Positions 8,116-17,151 of a DNA stretch of 32,313 nucleotides are shown here, one piece after another. The stretch's first letter is position 1. Each line of letters starts with the position of its first letter. The notes beneath the pieces were generated by a model that ran no database searches, had not been told where the DNA came from, and worked only from the letters and a program-made list of their open reading frames with translations. This stretch comes from Betaproteobacteria bacterium (GTDB lineage: Bacteria; Pseudomonadota; Gammaproteobacteria; Burkholderiales; Burkholderiaceae_C), in NCBI GenBank assembly GCA_009925585.1, contig RFYK01000011.1, forward strand, positions 1 to 32,313, read 5' to 3'. Made by a program: the position numbers and the translations under genes.

Positions 8116-9536
8116 GCCAAGTCTTCCAGTTGGGTCATGGGATGACCTTGCTGTTGCAGCCATGCACGCTGCAACAATTGACGCAACACGAGTCGGCGAT
8201 AGCTGGCGCTGGCGCGCATGTCGCTGATGGGCGAGAACTCCTGGTCAATGGTGTCTTGCGCTTTGCCGATGACCGTTGCATTCCAAACTTGTCCGGCAAG
8301 CACGGCCTCGGTCTGGCGGGCGCGCACAGGCGTGGCTGCCACACCGCCAGCCCCGATGCGCACCGATTGCACCACGCCGTTGTTCAAGTGGTATTGCATG
8401 GCCAAACAGACCGCTGAAATGTCGTCTTCCCATCGCTTGGACACTTTGTAATGCACCAATTGCTCGCCCGCCAATGGTTTGGGCACCACGATCCAACACA
8501 AGACCTCGTCTGCTTGCAATGCCGTTTGTCGATAACCGATGTAAAAATGTTCCAAAGGCAGGTGCCGGCTCACCACACGGCCTTTGCGCTCAGCCATCAA
8601 CACCACTTGCGCACCCAAGGCGATCAACAGCGGCATGCTGTCCCCGATCGGCGAACCGTTGGCGACATTGCCGCCGAGCGTGCCTGACTGACGCACCGGG
8701 CGTCCTGCAAAGCGTTCAGCAAAATGCGCCACTGAAGGACGTTCTTGCGCCAAGGCGGCGAATGCGTCATGCAAATTCACCGCAGCACCGATAGCCAAAT
8801 GGTTCGGATAAGTTTCGATCCGCAACAACTCGTTCACACGCGTGAGGTCAATCACTTGTTGGAACCTGCGGTGTTGTTGCGTGACCCACAAGCCCGCGTC
8901 TGTGCCGCCCGCCATCAATTGCGCATCCGGGTGTGTGGCACGCAAGCGCAACAGTTGCGTCAACTGGGTCGGCAAGGCGTAGTGAGGGTTCAGCGGATCG
9001 CGGTCATCGTTTTGCGCGGGAAGTGCGGGTGGGGACGCGGGGCGCGGGTAAGTGTGCATGGCGCATGCGGCGTCAATGATCGGGCGGTACCCGGTACAGC
9101 GACACAGGTTGCCAGAAATCGCTTCCAAGGCTTCGTCGCGGGTAACCGGTCTGCCGTTGGCGCGTTGGTACAAATCGTACAAACTCATGACAAATCCCGG
9201 TGTGCAAAAGCCGCACTGTGAGGCATGATGGTCTACCAACGCTTGTTGCACAGGATGCAGTTGTCCATTCACCGACAGGTCTGCCGCCGTGGTGACTTTC
9301 AAGCCATGTGCAGAGTGAGCCATGCGTATGCAACTGTTGACGGTGTGCGCGTGGGTGCCATCGGCTTTGGACAACACCACGGTGCAGGCGCCGCAGTCGC
9401 CACTGGCGCATCCTTCTTTGGTGTCGGTGGCGCGCAACTCTTCGCGCAAGACGTCGAGCAAGGTGCGGGCCGGTGGTACATTGACCAGCGAATGGCGCCG
9501 GTGACGGTGAATCAAATCCAGTTTGGGGAAAGTCAT
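8112..9536 (-). CDS. xdhA: Xanthine dehydrogenase, small subunit (2Fe-2S and FAD)
   Basis: 474 aa electron-transfer subunit that passes electrons from the molybdenum centre through two 2Fe-2S clusters to FAD and NAD+. The first, ferredoxin-type cluster is CASGDCGAC (Cys43, 48, 51) plus Cys69. The second is CGFC (108, 111) plus NLCRC (145, 147). The FAD domain shows MAGGTDAGLWV and GTLGGNVANGSPIGDSMP, and the CO-dehydrogenase flavoprotein C-terminal domain follows (KRWEDDISAV). I place the start at ATG 9536 (MTFPKLDLIH). An in-frame ATG at 9608 would add 24 unrelated residues and overlap the divergent ABC transporter gene at 9600. It is first in xdhA-xdhB-guaD. Confidence 0.94.
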   Translation of the reverse strand: MTFPKLDLIHRHRRHSLVNVPPARTLLDVLREELRATDTKEGCASGDCGACTVVLSKADGTHAHTVNSCIRMAHSAHGLKVTTAADLSVNGQLHPVQQALVDHHASQCGFCTPGFVMSLYDLYQRANGRPVTRDEALEAISGNLCRCTGYRPIIDAACAMHTYPRPASPPALPAQNDDRDPLNPHYALPTQLTQLLRLRATHPDAQLMAGGTDAGLWVTQQHRRFQQVIDLTRVNELLRIETYPNHLAIGAAVNLHDAFAALAQERPSVAHFAERFAGRPVRQSGTLGGNVANGSPIGDSMPLLIALGAQVVLMAERKGRVVSRHLPLEHFYIGYRQTALQADEVLCWIVVPKPLAGEQLVHYKVSKRWEDDISAVCLAMQYHLNNGVVQSVRIGAGGVAATPVRARQTEAVLAGQVWNATVIGKAQDTIDQEFSPISDMRASASYRRLVLRQLLQRAWLQQQGHPMTQLEDLA

Positions 9537-9599
9537 GCCAACTCTGCAAAGATGTTTACGAGCTATTGTTGCACCGGAACGCACGAATGGAAAAGCCCC
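9537..9599. promoter_or_regulatory. 63-base divergent control region between xdhA and the purine ABC transporter
   Basis: This short gap separates the divergent start codons of xdhA (minus) and the ABC ATPase (plus). Both operons handle the same substrates, so a shared control point is expected here. I could not find consensus -35/-10 boxes on either strand or a clear inverted repeat. Promoters may overlap the 5' ends of the genes. The role is inferred from position only. Confidence 0.35.
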
Positions 9600-11120
9600 A
9601 TGAGCCATGAAGCCTTGTTAGAACTGCGCGGCATCAGCAAACAATACCCGGCAGTGTTGGCCAATGACCGCATTACTTTGCAAGTCATGCCCGGACAAAT
9701 TCATGCCATCTTGGGTGAAAACGGCGCTGGCAAATCGACCTTGATGAAAATCATTTACGGCGCGGTGCAACCCGATCAAGGTGACATCCGATTCCAAGGC
9801 AAGTCGGTGCACATCCGCAACCCGCAGCAAGCGCGCCAATTGGGCATCAGCATGGTGTTCCAACATTTCAGTTTGTTTGACACCTTGACCGTGGCGCAAA
9901 ACGTTTGGTTGGGTCTGGACAAATCTTTGTCGCTGGCCGAGGTCAGTCGCCGTATTCGCGACAAGGCTGCGGCTTATGGCTTGGACTTGGAGCCCGAGCG
10001 CCCGGTTCACACCTTGAGCGTCGGAGAAATGCAACGGGTTGAAATCATTCGCGCGTTGTTGTGTGAACCACGTTTGTTGATTTTGGATGAACCGACTTCG
10101 GTGCTGACGCCGCAAGCGGTTGACAAATTGTTTGCGGTGTTGCGTCAATTGGTTGCCGAAGGGTGCAGCATTTTGTACATCAGCCACAAATTGCACGAGA
10201 TCCGCGCGCTGTGCACGCATTGCACTGTGTTGCGTGCAGGGCGTGTCAGCGGCGAGTGTGACCCGCGTGAAGAAACCAATGCATCGCTGAGTCAAATGAT
10301 GATTGGCAGTGAGCCGCCTGCATTGGTACACAGCCAGCGACAGCGGGGCGAATTGGTCCTGGAGGTGCGGCAACTCAGCCTGACGCGACTGGACCCGTTT
10401 GGCACCCATTTGGATGCCTTGGATTTGCAAGTGCACCAAGGTGAAATCGTGGGCATCGCAGGTGTGTCGGGCAATGGTCAACGCGAGTTGCTCTATGCGT
10501 TGAGCGGCGAAGATGTGCGTGCCAAGCCCGACAGCATTCGCATGTCTGGTCAGTCGGTGGGCCAGCGTGACCCCGCGCAGCGACGCGCGTTGGGTTTGCA
10601 TTTTGTGCCGGACGAACGGCTGGGGCGCGGAGCGGTGCCGACCTTGAGCCTGGCGCACAACCTGTTGCTCACCCGCAGCGAAGCAGTGAGCGCAACGGGT
10701 TGGGTGAACATGTCGGCCTTGGCTGCGCAAGCTGGCGCCATCATCGCCAAATACCAAGTCAAGGCCGGTGGCCCGCAGGCAGCAGCCCAATCACTGTCCG
10801 GTGGCAATTTGCAAAAGTTCATCGTGGGACGCGAAATCGATGCGGCACCTCGTTTGCTGATCGTGTCGCAACCCACGTGGGGCGTCGATGTCGGCGCGGC
10901 CGCGCAAATACGCGCCGCTTTGATGGCTTTACGAGACGCCGGATGCGCGGTCTTGGTGGTCAGCGAAGAACTCGATGAACTGTTTGAACTGTGTGACCGA
11001 ATGCATGTCATGGCGCAAGGGCGACTGTCGCCATCGTTGTCGCGCGCCGAGGCCACCGTGGCCCAGATCGGCAGTTGGATGAGCGGTTTGTGGACAGAGA
11101 TGAAAGAGAAGGTGCATTGA
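9600..11120 (+). CDS. Purine/nucleoside ABC importer, double ATP-binding protein
   Basis: 506 aa with two ABC domains, as in BMP-type nucleoside importers (YufO/NupO class). Domain 1 has Walker A GENGAGKST (39-47), signature LSVGEMQ (139-145) and Walker B LLILDEPTS (159-167). Domain 2 has the degenerate Walker A GVSGNGQRE, signature SLSGGNLQK and a drifted Walker B (LIVSQPTWGVD), a pattern usual for the second half of these proteins. The reading frame is open further upstream, but that part is antisense to xdhA and unlike the family. ATG 9600 gives MSHEALLELRGISKQYP, the normal start. It is the first gene of a four-gene importer. The substrate (purine base or nucleoside) is inferred from the surrounding purine-catabolic genes and the family. 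Confidence 0.92.
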   Translation: MSHEALLELRGISKQYPAVLANDRITLQVMPGQIHAILGENGAGKSTLMKIIYGAVQPDQGDIRFQGKSVHIRNPQQARQLGISMVFQHFSLFDTLTVAQNVWLGLDKSLSLAEVSRRIRDKAAAYGLDLEPERPVHTLSVGEMQRVEIIRALLCEPRLLILDEPTSVLTPQAVDKLFAVLRQLVAEGCSILYISHKLHEIRALCTHCTVLRAGRVSGECDPREETNASLSQMMIGSEPPALVHSQRQRGELVLEVRQLSLTRLDPFGTHLDALDLQVHQGEIVGIAGVSGNGQRELLYALSGEDVRAKPDSIRMSGQSVGQRDPAQRRALGLHFVPDERLGRGAVPTLSLAHNLLLTRSEAVSATGWVNMSALAAQAGAIIAKYQVKAGGPQAAAQSLSGGNLQKFIVGREIDAAPRLLIVSQPTWGVDVGAAAQIRAALMALRDAGCAVLVVSEELDELFELCDRMHVMAQGRLSPSLSRAEATVAQIGSWMSGLWTEMKEKVH

Positions 11121-11121
11121 C

Positions 11122-12198
11122 GTGTGGAAACTTGAAGCCCGACCCGAACCGTCCTCGTTTTGGCGCATCGCCTCGCCTTTGTTGGCGTTGGTGTTGACCG
11201 TCATCCTGGGAGTGTTGTTGTTTTTGGCTTTGGGCAAAGACCCGGTCAAAGGATTGCAGGTGTTTTTTTGGGAGCCGATCCGCAGTGGCTATGCCTTGGG
11301 TGAATTGGTGGTCAAGGCCACACCGTTGCTGTTGATTGCCCTGGGGCTGGCGTTGTGCTTTCGCTCCAATGTCTGGAACATCGGCGCAGAAGGTCAATAT
11401 GTGATGGGTGCGGTGTTCGCCACCGGCGTGGCATTGCTGGCAGACAAAACCAGCGGTGGATGGTTTTTTGTGCCTGTCTTGTTGGCTGGGTTGGTAGGAG
11501 GCATGTGTTGGGCGGGGCTGACGGCTTGGTTGCGTGACCGTTTCCATGCCAATGAAATTTTGGTCAGTTTGATGCTGGTGTATGTCGCCATCATGGTGTT
11601 GGGCTATTTGGTTTATGGCCCTTGGAAAGACCCGCTGGGTTACAACTTTCCCCAAACCAAAACCTTTGAAGCGGCCACACAAGTACCGCGCCTGTTCAAG
11701 GGTTCGCGGGTCAACTTGGGTGCATTGATGGCCCTGGCGGGTGTGTTGGCGCTGTGGGTGTTCATGTTCCGTACCCGTGCAGGTTGGGCGCAACAGATTG
11801 GCGGGCTGTCCCCCGCCGCAGCGCGCTACGCCGGGTTTTCTTCTCGTCGCGCCATTTGGGTGGCGCTCTTGGTATCGGGGGCCTGTGCGGGTTTGGCCGG
11901 TGCCCTCGAGGTTGCCGGACCGATTGGACAACTCACACCATACGTACCGGTGGGCTATGGCTTCGCTGCCATCATCGTGGCATTTGTCGGCCGCTTGCAT
12001 CCTGTGGGCATGGTGTTTTCTGCCATTTTGATGAGCATGTTTTATATCGGTGGTGAATTGGCCCAATCACGGTTGGGTTTGCCCAAATCGCTCACCGGTG
12101 TGTTTCAAGGCTTGCTGTTGTTTTGTTTGCTGGCCTGCGATGTGCTGATGAATTACCGACTGCGTTGGCGCAGTGCGAACACCAAGGGGCTTGCGTGA
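11122..12198 (+). CDS. Purine/nucleoside ABC importer, permease 1
   Basis: 358 aa integral inner-membrane permease of the branched-chain/BMP class (NupP/YufP-like) with many hydrophobic segments from about residue 20 onward. It shows the family motif CFRSNVWNIGAEGQYVMGA near 80-100. The start is GTG at 11122, one base after the ATPase stop, so translation is probably coupled. Its stop (12196-12198) overlaps the start of the second permease. The two permeases would form the heterodimeric channel. Substrate choice cannot be read from the sequence. Confidence 0.92.
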   Translation: MWKLEARPEPSSFWRIASPLLALVLTVILGVLLFLALGKDPVKGLQVFFWEPIRSGYALGELVVKATPLLLIALGLALCFRSNVWNIGAEGQYVMGAVFATGVALLADKTSGGWFFVPVLLAGLVGGMCWAGLTAWLRDRFHANEILVSLMLVYVAIMVLGYLVYGPWKDPLGYNFPQTKTFEAATQVPRLFKGSRVNLGALMALAGVLALWVFMFRTRAGWAQQIGGLSPAAARYAGFSSRRAIWVALLVSGACAGLAGALEVAGPIGQLTPYVPVGYGFAAIIVAFVGRLHPVGMVFSAILMSMFYIGGELAQSRLGLPKSLTGVFQGLLLFCLLACDVLMNYRLRWRSANTKGLA

Positions 12199-13118
12199 TG
12201 GAAACCTATGCATTGTTGATTGCCGCCACGCTCAGCGCGGGCACGGTGTTGGCCATCGCGGCTTTGGGTTTGTTGATCAACGAAAAAGCGGGCATCGTCA
12301 ATTTGGGGGCCGAGGGCATGATGTTGTGTGCTGCGATCGCGGGCTACGCCACGGTGGTGAACACGGGCAGCGATCTTTTGGGTTTTTTGGCGGGCATGGG
12401 CGCCGGCGCGTTGTTGTCGCTGTTCTTTGGCGCCTTGGTGATTGGTTTGAACACCAACCAATACGCCACCGGATTGGCCTTGAGTTTGTTTGGTGTGGGT
12501 TTCTCCGCGTTTGTGGGAACCGGTTATGTGCAAGCCAAATTGCCTGAGCGCTTGAGTTACGAGGTGCCGTATTTGGCTGACTTGCCGGTGGTGGGAACAG
12601 CGTTGTTTCGTCACCATCCCATGGTGTATTTGGCGCTGGGCCTGACTATGGCGTTGATTTGGTTTTTGCAACGCAGCCGCGCCGGTTTGGTGTTGCGTGC
12701 GGTGGGCGAGTCGCCGCAATCTGCGCATGCGTTGGGTTATCCGGTGCGTGGCATTCGATTGGCGGCGGTGGTCTGCGGTGGCGCTTTGTGTGGTCTGGCA
12801 GGCGCCTACATTTCAGTGATTTACACGCCGCTGTGGGTCGAGGGCATGATCGCTGGCAAAGGTTGGATTGCGTTGGCACTCACCACGTTTGCCACTTGGC
12901 GGCCAGCCCGCATTTTGTTGGGGGCGTATTTGTTTGGGGGAGTGACCATGCTGCAATTCCATTTGCAGGCTTCCGGTGTCGAGGTGCCCAGCCAGTTTTT
13001 GAGCATGCTGCCTTATGTCGCCACCATCGTGGTGCTGGCGTTGATTTCAAGAAACCCCCAATGGATTCGGGTCAACATGCCTGCGTCTTTGGGCAAGCCG
13101 TTTTATCCTGGCGCATGA
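12198..13118 (+). CDS. Purine/nucleoside ABC importer, permease 2
   Basis: 306 aa permease of the NupQ/YufQ type. NEKAGIVNLGAEGMMLCAA (about 30-50) is the EAA-like signature of this class, followed by repeated transmembrane segments. The start at ATG 12198 shares bases with the TGA of permease 1 (TGATG) and is preceded by a good Shine-Dalgarno AAGGGG about eight bases upstream. An open frame from 12123 lies inside permease 1 and is not used. The binding-protein gene comes 194 bases further on, behind its own leader. Confidence 0.93.
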   Translation: METYALLIAATLSAGTVLAIAALGLLINEKAGIVNLGAEGMMLCAAIAGYATVVNTGSDLLGFLAGMGAGALLSLFFGALVIGLNTNQYATGLALSLFGVGFSAFVGTGYVQAKLPERLSYEVPYLADLPVVGTALFRHHPMVYLALGLTMALIWFLQRSRAGLVLRAVGESPQSAHALGYPVRGIRLAAVVCGGALCGLAGAYISVIYTPLWVEGMIAGKGWIALALTTFATWRPARILLGAYLFGGVTMLQFHLQASGVEVPSQFLSMLPYVATIVVLALISRNPQWIRVNMPASLGKPFYPGA

Positions 13119-13312
13119 CCACCAACACGCACCAACTGTCTGTAGAAACGTCCTGAAACGGGGCGTCACTGGCTGAATTCAGCGGGTATCCGTGAAATCC
13201 CTGAGAGTTTTGTGCTTTTGGCCCCTGAACGCGGGAAAACCCCCGTCAATCAAGGTCATAATGCGATTTTTCTCGTTAACCCCAACTCTTGCGATTTTTC
13301 TAAAGGATGGAT
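13119..13312 (+). promoter_or_regulatory. Leader of the BMP binding-protein gene with a palindrome and a 12-base direct repeat
   Basis: This is the longest non-coding gap in the importer operon. It holds a perfect 12-base palindrome GCTGAATTCAGC (13172-13183), a GC hairpin CGGGAAAACCCCCG (13232-13245), a -10-like CATAAT (13257-13262) without a good -35, and the direct repeat TGCGATTTTTCT at 13262-13273 and 13290-13301. The Shine-Dalgarno AAAGGA (13302-13307) is five bases before ATG 13313. A promoter or processing site that boosts the binding protein over the membrane subunits is plausible. I could not match a known riboswitch by eye. Confidence 0.45.
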
Positions 13313-14452
13313 ATGACTGATTTTCACAAACGCACCTGGTTCCGTACCGCTGCTTTGGGTGTCGTGGCTGCAGCCCTGATGGTCGGCTGTGGCAAAAAAG
13401 AAGAACCCAAAGCTGCACCAGCGGCCGAAGCCCCCAAGGCTGAGCCTTTGAAAATTGCTTTCGCTTATGTGGGCCCTGTCGGTGACGGCGGCTGGACATT
13501 CGCTCACGACAACGCCCGCAAGGCCATCGAAGCTGAGTTCGGTGACAAAGTCAAAACCACCTTCACTGAAAACGTCTCTGAATCTGCAGACGCCGAGCGC
13601 AATTTCCGCGACATGGTCGCCCAAGGCAACAAACTGATTTTTGGCACCACCTTTGGTTACATGGAACCCATGTTGAAAGTGGCTGCTGACAGCAAAGACG
13701 TCAAGTTTGAACATGCCACCGGCTACAAACAAGCCGACAACATGCGCACCTATGACAGCCGCACTTACGAAGGTGCTTACATGGCTGGCGTGATCGCAGG
13801 CAAGATGACCAAATCCAACACCTTGGGTGTGGTGGCCTCTATTCCCATCCCTGAAGTGGTTCGCAACATCAACAGCTTCACCTTGGGCGCGCAATCGGTC
13901 AACCCCAAAGTCAAAACCAAAGTGGTTTGGGTCAACGAGTGGTTCAATCCACCCAAAGAAACCGAAGCGGCCACTTCACTGATCAACGGTGGTGCTGACA
14001 TCCTGTTCCAAAACACCGACTCTCCTGCGGTGTTGAAAACCGCAGAAGCCAAAGGCAAGCGCGCTTTCGGTTGGGACTCCGACATGACCGCATACGGCCC
14101 CAAAGCCCACTTGGCATCCAGCATCATCAATTGGGCACCTTACTACATCAAAGCCACCCGCGAAGCCTTGGAAGGCAAATGGGTCGGTGGAACTGGCGTG
14201 TGGTGGGGCGTGAAAGAAGGCGCCATTGACATCGTGTCCATCGCCGAAGACGTGCCTGCTGACACCAAAGCCAAGATTGACGAAATCAAAGCGGGTTTGA
14301 AAGACGGCAGCTTTGCGATTTGGAAAGGCCCGCTCGTGGACAACACAGGCAAAACGCTTCTGAAAAAAGACGAAGTGGCTGACGACAAGTTCTTGAGTGG
14401 CGTCAATTTCTACGTCAAAGGCGTTGAAGGAAAAGTGCCCGGCAGCAAATAA
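13313..14452 (+). CDS. BMP-family (PnrA-like) substrate-binding lipoprotein of the purine ABC importer
   Basis: 379 aa periplasmic binding protein that delivers the ligand to the permeases. The N-terminus is a lipoprotein signal (RTWFRTAALGVVAAALMVGC) with the lipidated Cys after LMVG, then a charged Lys/Glu/Pro/Ala linker. The mature domain starts LKIAFAYVGPVGDGGWTFAH, the hallmark of the BMP/PnrA family (PF02608 type). The ATG at 13313 is chosen over 13307 because AAAGGA lies at proper spacing only for the former. Codon use is strongly biased (AAA, GAA, GGC, AAC), as for an abundant protein, more so than in the permeases. The terminator at 14476 ends this transcript. The ligand is inferred from context; related proteins bind purine nucleosides. 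Confidence 0.94.
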   Translation: MTDFHKRTWFRTAALGVVAAALMVGCGKKEEPKAAPAAEAPKAEPLKIAFAYVGPVGDGGWTFAHDNARKAIEAEFGDKVKTTFTENVSESADAERNFRDMVAQGNKLIFGTTFGYMEPMLKVAADSKDVKFEHATGYKQADNMRTYDSRTYEGAYMAGVIAGKMTKSNTLGVVASIPIPEVVRNINSFTLGAQSVNPKVKTKVVWVNEWFNPPKETEAATSLINGGADILFQNTDSPAVLKTAEAKGKRAFGWDSDMTAYGPKAHLASSIINWAPYYIKATREALEGKWVGGTGVWWGVKEGAIDIVSIAEDVPADTKAKIDEIKAGLKDGSFAIWKGPLVDNTGKTLLKKDEVADDKFLSGVNFYVKGVEGKVPGSK

Positions 14453-14475
14453 TTGCCCCGGTGCATTTCTGCATG

Positions 14476-14501
14476 AAGGCTGCCCCAGGGCAGCCTTTTT
14501 T
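14476..14501 (+). terminator. Rho-independent terminator after the purine ABC importer
   Basis: A perfect nine-base stem AAGGCTGCC / GGCAGCCTT (14476-14484 and 14489-14497) with loop CCAG is followed directly by a T-run reaching 14501. It sits 24 bases after the binding-protein stop and separates the importer from the HNH/Rieske block. Confidence 0.93.
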
Positions 14502-14539
14502 GTGACTTGGATGTATTCAATCTTTCGATGCTCAACCCC

Positions 14540-15058
14540 ATGAAATCACTTTTTCACATGGCTGCCATCAGTTGCCTTTGGGCGACCGGTGTGGGGGCCC
14601 AACCTGTGGCGGCATTGCCTGATGCGTCTCGCACGCCTGGATCGGTGGACACGGCAGTCACACAAAGCAATATTCAATCAACCGTGTGTGTCAGAGGCTA
14701 TACCGACACGGTCAGACCCGATAAAAAATACACCAATCGACTCAAGCGCGAGCAACTTCGCAAGTACCACTACACCGACACCGATCCGCGCCATTACGAG
14801 ATGGATCACTTGATACCGCTCAACATCGGCGGCAACCCCACTGACCCGAACAACCTTTGGCCGCAACCGCGTGACGGTGAGTGGTCTGCAGAACAAAAAA
14901 ACGAGCTTGAATGGATCGTTTACAAAATGGTGTGCCGTGGTGAAATAGGCTTGGGCGAAGCGCAACAACGTGTCGCCCGCAATTGGATCGAGGCCTATCA
15001 AGCGTGGGTGCCTTCGCGCAGACATTGGTTACCTTCCAAAAAACGCCGCGACGATTAA
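14540..15058 (+). CDS. Secreted HNH-nuclease-like protein
   Basis: 172 aa. From ATG 14540 the N-terminus (MKSLFHMAAISCLWATGVGAQ) reads as a Sec signal peptide cleaved after VGAQ. An in-frame ATG at 14507 would add 11 residues without improving it. The core YEMDHLIPLNIGG (86-98) followed by NNLWPQP is an HNH/beta-beta-alpha-metal arrangement: Asp89-His90, a Gly-Gly turn, then Asn-Leu-Trp. Two cysteines (Cys50 and Cys132) flank the core and could form a disulfide after export. TVRPDKKYTNRLKREQL upstream is shared with uncharacterised exported proteins that I recall from other bacteria. Nuclease activity is predicted, not proven. It follows the importer terminator and precedes the Rieske gene by 29 bases, so it may head the next transcript. 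Confidence 0.75.
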   Translation: MKSLFHMAAISCLWATGVGAQPVAALPDASRTPGSVDTAVTQSNIQSTVCVRGYTDTVRPDKKYTNRLKREQLRKYHYTDTDPRHYEMDHLIPLNIGGNPTDPNNLWPQPRDGEWSAEQKNELEWIVYKMVCRGEIGLGEAQQRVARNWIEAYQAWVPSRRHWLPSKKRRDD

Positions 15059-15087
15059 CGCGACTTGTCTCGAAATTTTGAAACCCC

Positions 15088-16095
15088 ATGAACCCAGATC
15101 ACGTGTCTCCCATTGAACATTTGCTGTGGCACCCTGTGTGCGATGCCAGCCTGGTGCAAGAAGTACCTCTGTCCGTTGAATTGCTCAACCATGGGCTGGT
15201 GTTGTGGCGCGACCAGAACGGTACGGTGTTCGGTTTGCATGACCGGTGTCCGCACCGTGGTGCGCGTTTGTCGCTGGGTCGCGTTTGCCAAGGCCAATTG
15301 CAGTGCGCTTACCACGGCTGGACATTCGAGGGACAAGGGCAATGCACGCAGGTGCCTGCATTGCCGCATTTCAAGCCAGGCCCGGCCCAACAAGCCAAAG
15401 CCGTGGCTGTGCAAGAGCGAATGGGTTTGGTGTGGGTGTGTTTGGATGCCGCCAACGCAGAGCAAGCCATTTGGCCAGTGTTTGCAGCTGAATGGAATGC
15501 GGGCATGCGCAAATTCAACGCCGGTCCCTATGACGTGGCCACCAGTGCCCCGCGCATCGTTGAAAATTTTCTGGACATGTCGCACTTCAGTTTTGTGCAC
15601 GATGGTTGGTTGGGGCAAGCCGGTTTCAGCGAAATTCCAGATATTCAATTGACCGATAGCGAAATGGGCTTCAAAGTCAGCAACGCCCAAGTCTGGCAAC
15701 CCAACACCAGTGCGTTGTCGACGGAAGGTGGCATGGTGTCCTATACCTATGAAGTCAATCACCCGTATTCAGCGGTATTGACCAAAATTCCTGATGCGCA
15801 AAGCGGGGTGCCGCCCGGCTATGAAGAATCGATCGTCTTGCTGATCCAGCCTCAAACCACTGACAGTTGCCGTGTCTGGTTTCGCATGGCGGTGTCTGAC
15901 TTGGAGGCGGATGTCGAAGACGTGCTGGCGTTTCAAGACAAGATTTTTTCGCAAGACAAGCCTGTGTTGGAGTCGCAAAAGCCACGTCTGTTACCCTTGC
16001 AGACGGGCGCTGAATCGAATGTGGCCAGCGACAAAGCGTCGGTGGCTTACAGGCGCTTTTTACAAAAATTGGCTGTGACGTTTGGAGTGTGTTAA
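15088..16095 (+). CDS. Rieske non-haem iron oxygenase, alpha subunit; substrate unknown, in purine context
   Basis: 335 aa. The N-terminal Rieske 2Fe-2S domain has CPHRG (Cys54, His56) and CAYHGW (Cys73, His76). The catalytic domain has ENFLDMSHFSFVH (159-171), giving the bridging Asp163 and iron ligands His166 and His171. Length and layout fit the small single-component oxygenases of the VanA / NdmA / HpxD type. Such enzymes need an electron-transfer reductase, and none is encoded in the window. The stop abuts the start of the adenine deaminase gene with no gap, so the two are almost certainly one operon. Established parallels are the N-demethylases of methylxanthine degradation and the HpxDE hypoxanthine-oxidation system of Klebsiella. 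Either would suit this neighbourhood, but assignment is inference. Confidence 0.9.
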   Translation: MNPDHVSPIEHLLWHPVCDASLVQEVPLSVELLNHGLVLWRDQNGTVFGLHDRCPHRGARLSLGRVCQGQLQCAYHGWTFEGQGQCTQVPALPHFKPGPAQQAKAVAVQERMGLVWVCLDAANAEQAIWPVFAAEWNAGMRKFNAGPYDVATSAPRIVENFLDMSHFSFVHDGWLGQAGFSEIPDIQLTDSEMGFKVSNAQVWQPNTSALSTEGGMVSYTYEVNHPYSAVLTKIPDAQSGVPPGYEESIVLLIQPQTTDSCRVWFRMAVSDLEADVEDVLAFQDKIFSQDKPVLESQKPRLLPLQTGAESNVASDKASVAYRRFLQKLAVTFGVC

Positions 16096-17136
<1,041 letters not shown>

Positions 17137-17151
17137 GCAATTGGTGCACGC

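Noticed and set aside
7180-8145. Long open frame (about 320 codons) on the plus strand inside xdhB
   Set aside because: It is antisense to a well-supported gene with full catalytic motifs, has no recognisable domain, and is the kind of frame that strong codon bias leaves open.
9225-9599. N-terminal extension of the ABC ATPase by 125 codons
   Set aside because: It overlaps xdhA in antisense, does not resemble any ABC domain, and the family N-terminus begins exactly at ATG 9600.
11008-12066. Long open frame (about 350 codons) on the minus strand inside the first permease
   Set aside because: Rich in His, Gln and Arg, with no domain; it mirrors the hydrophobic codons of the real permease gene.
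13119-13312. Purine riboswitch before the binding-protein gene
   Set aside because: I could not recognise the conserved core of any known purine or xanthine riboswitch by eye. Left as a test rather than a call.
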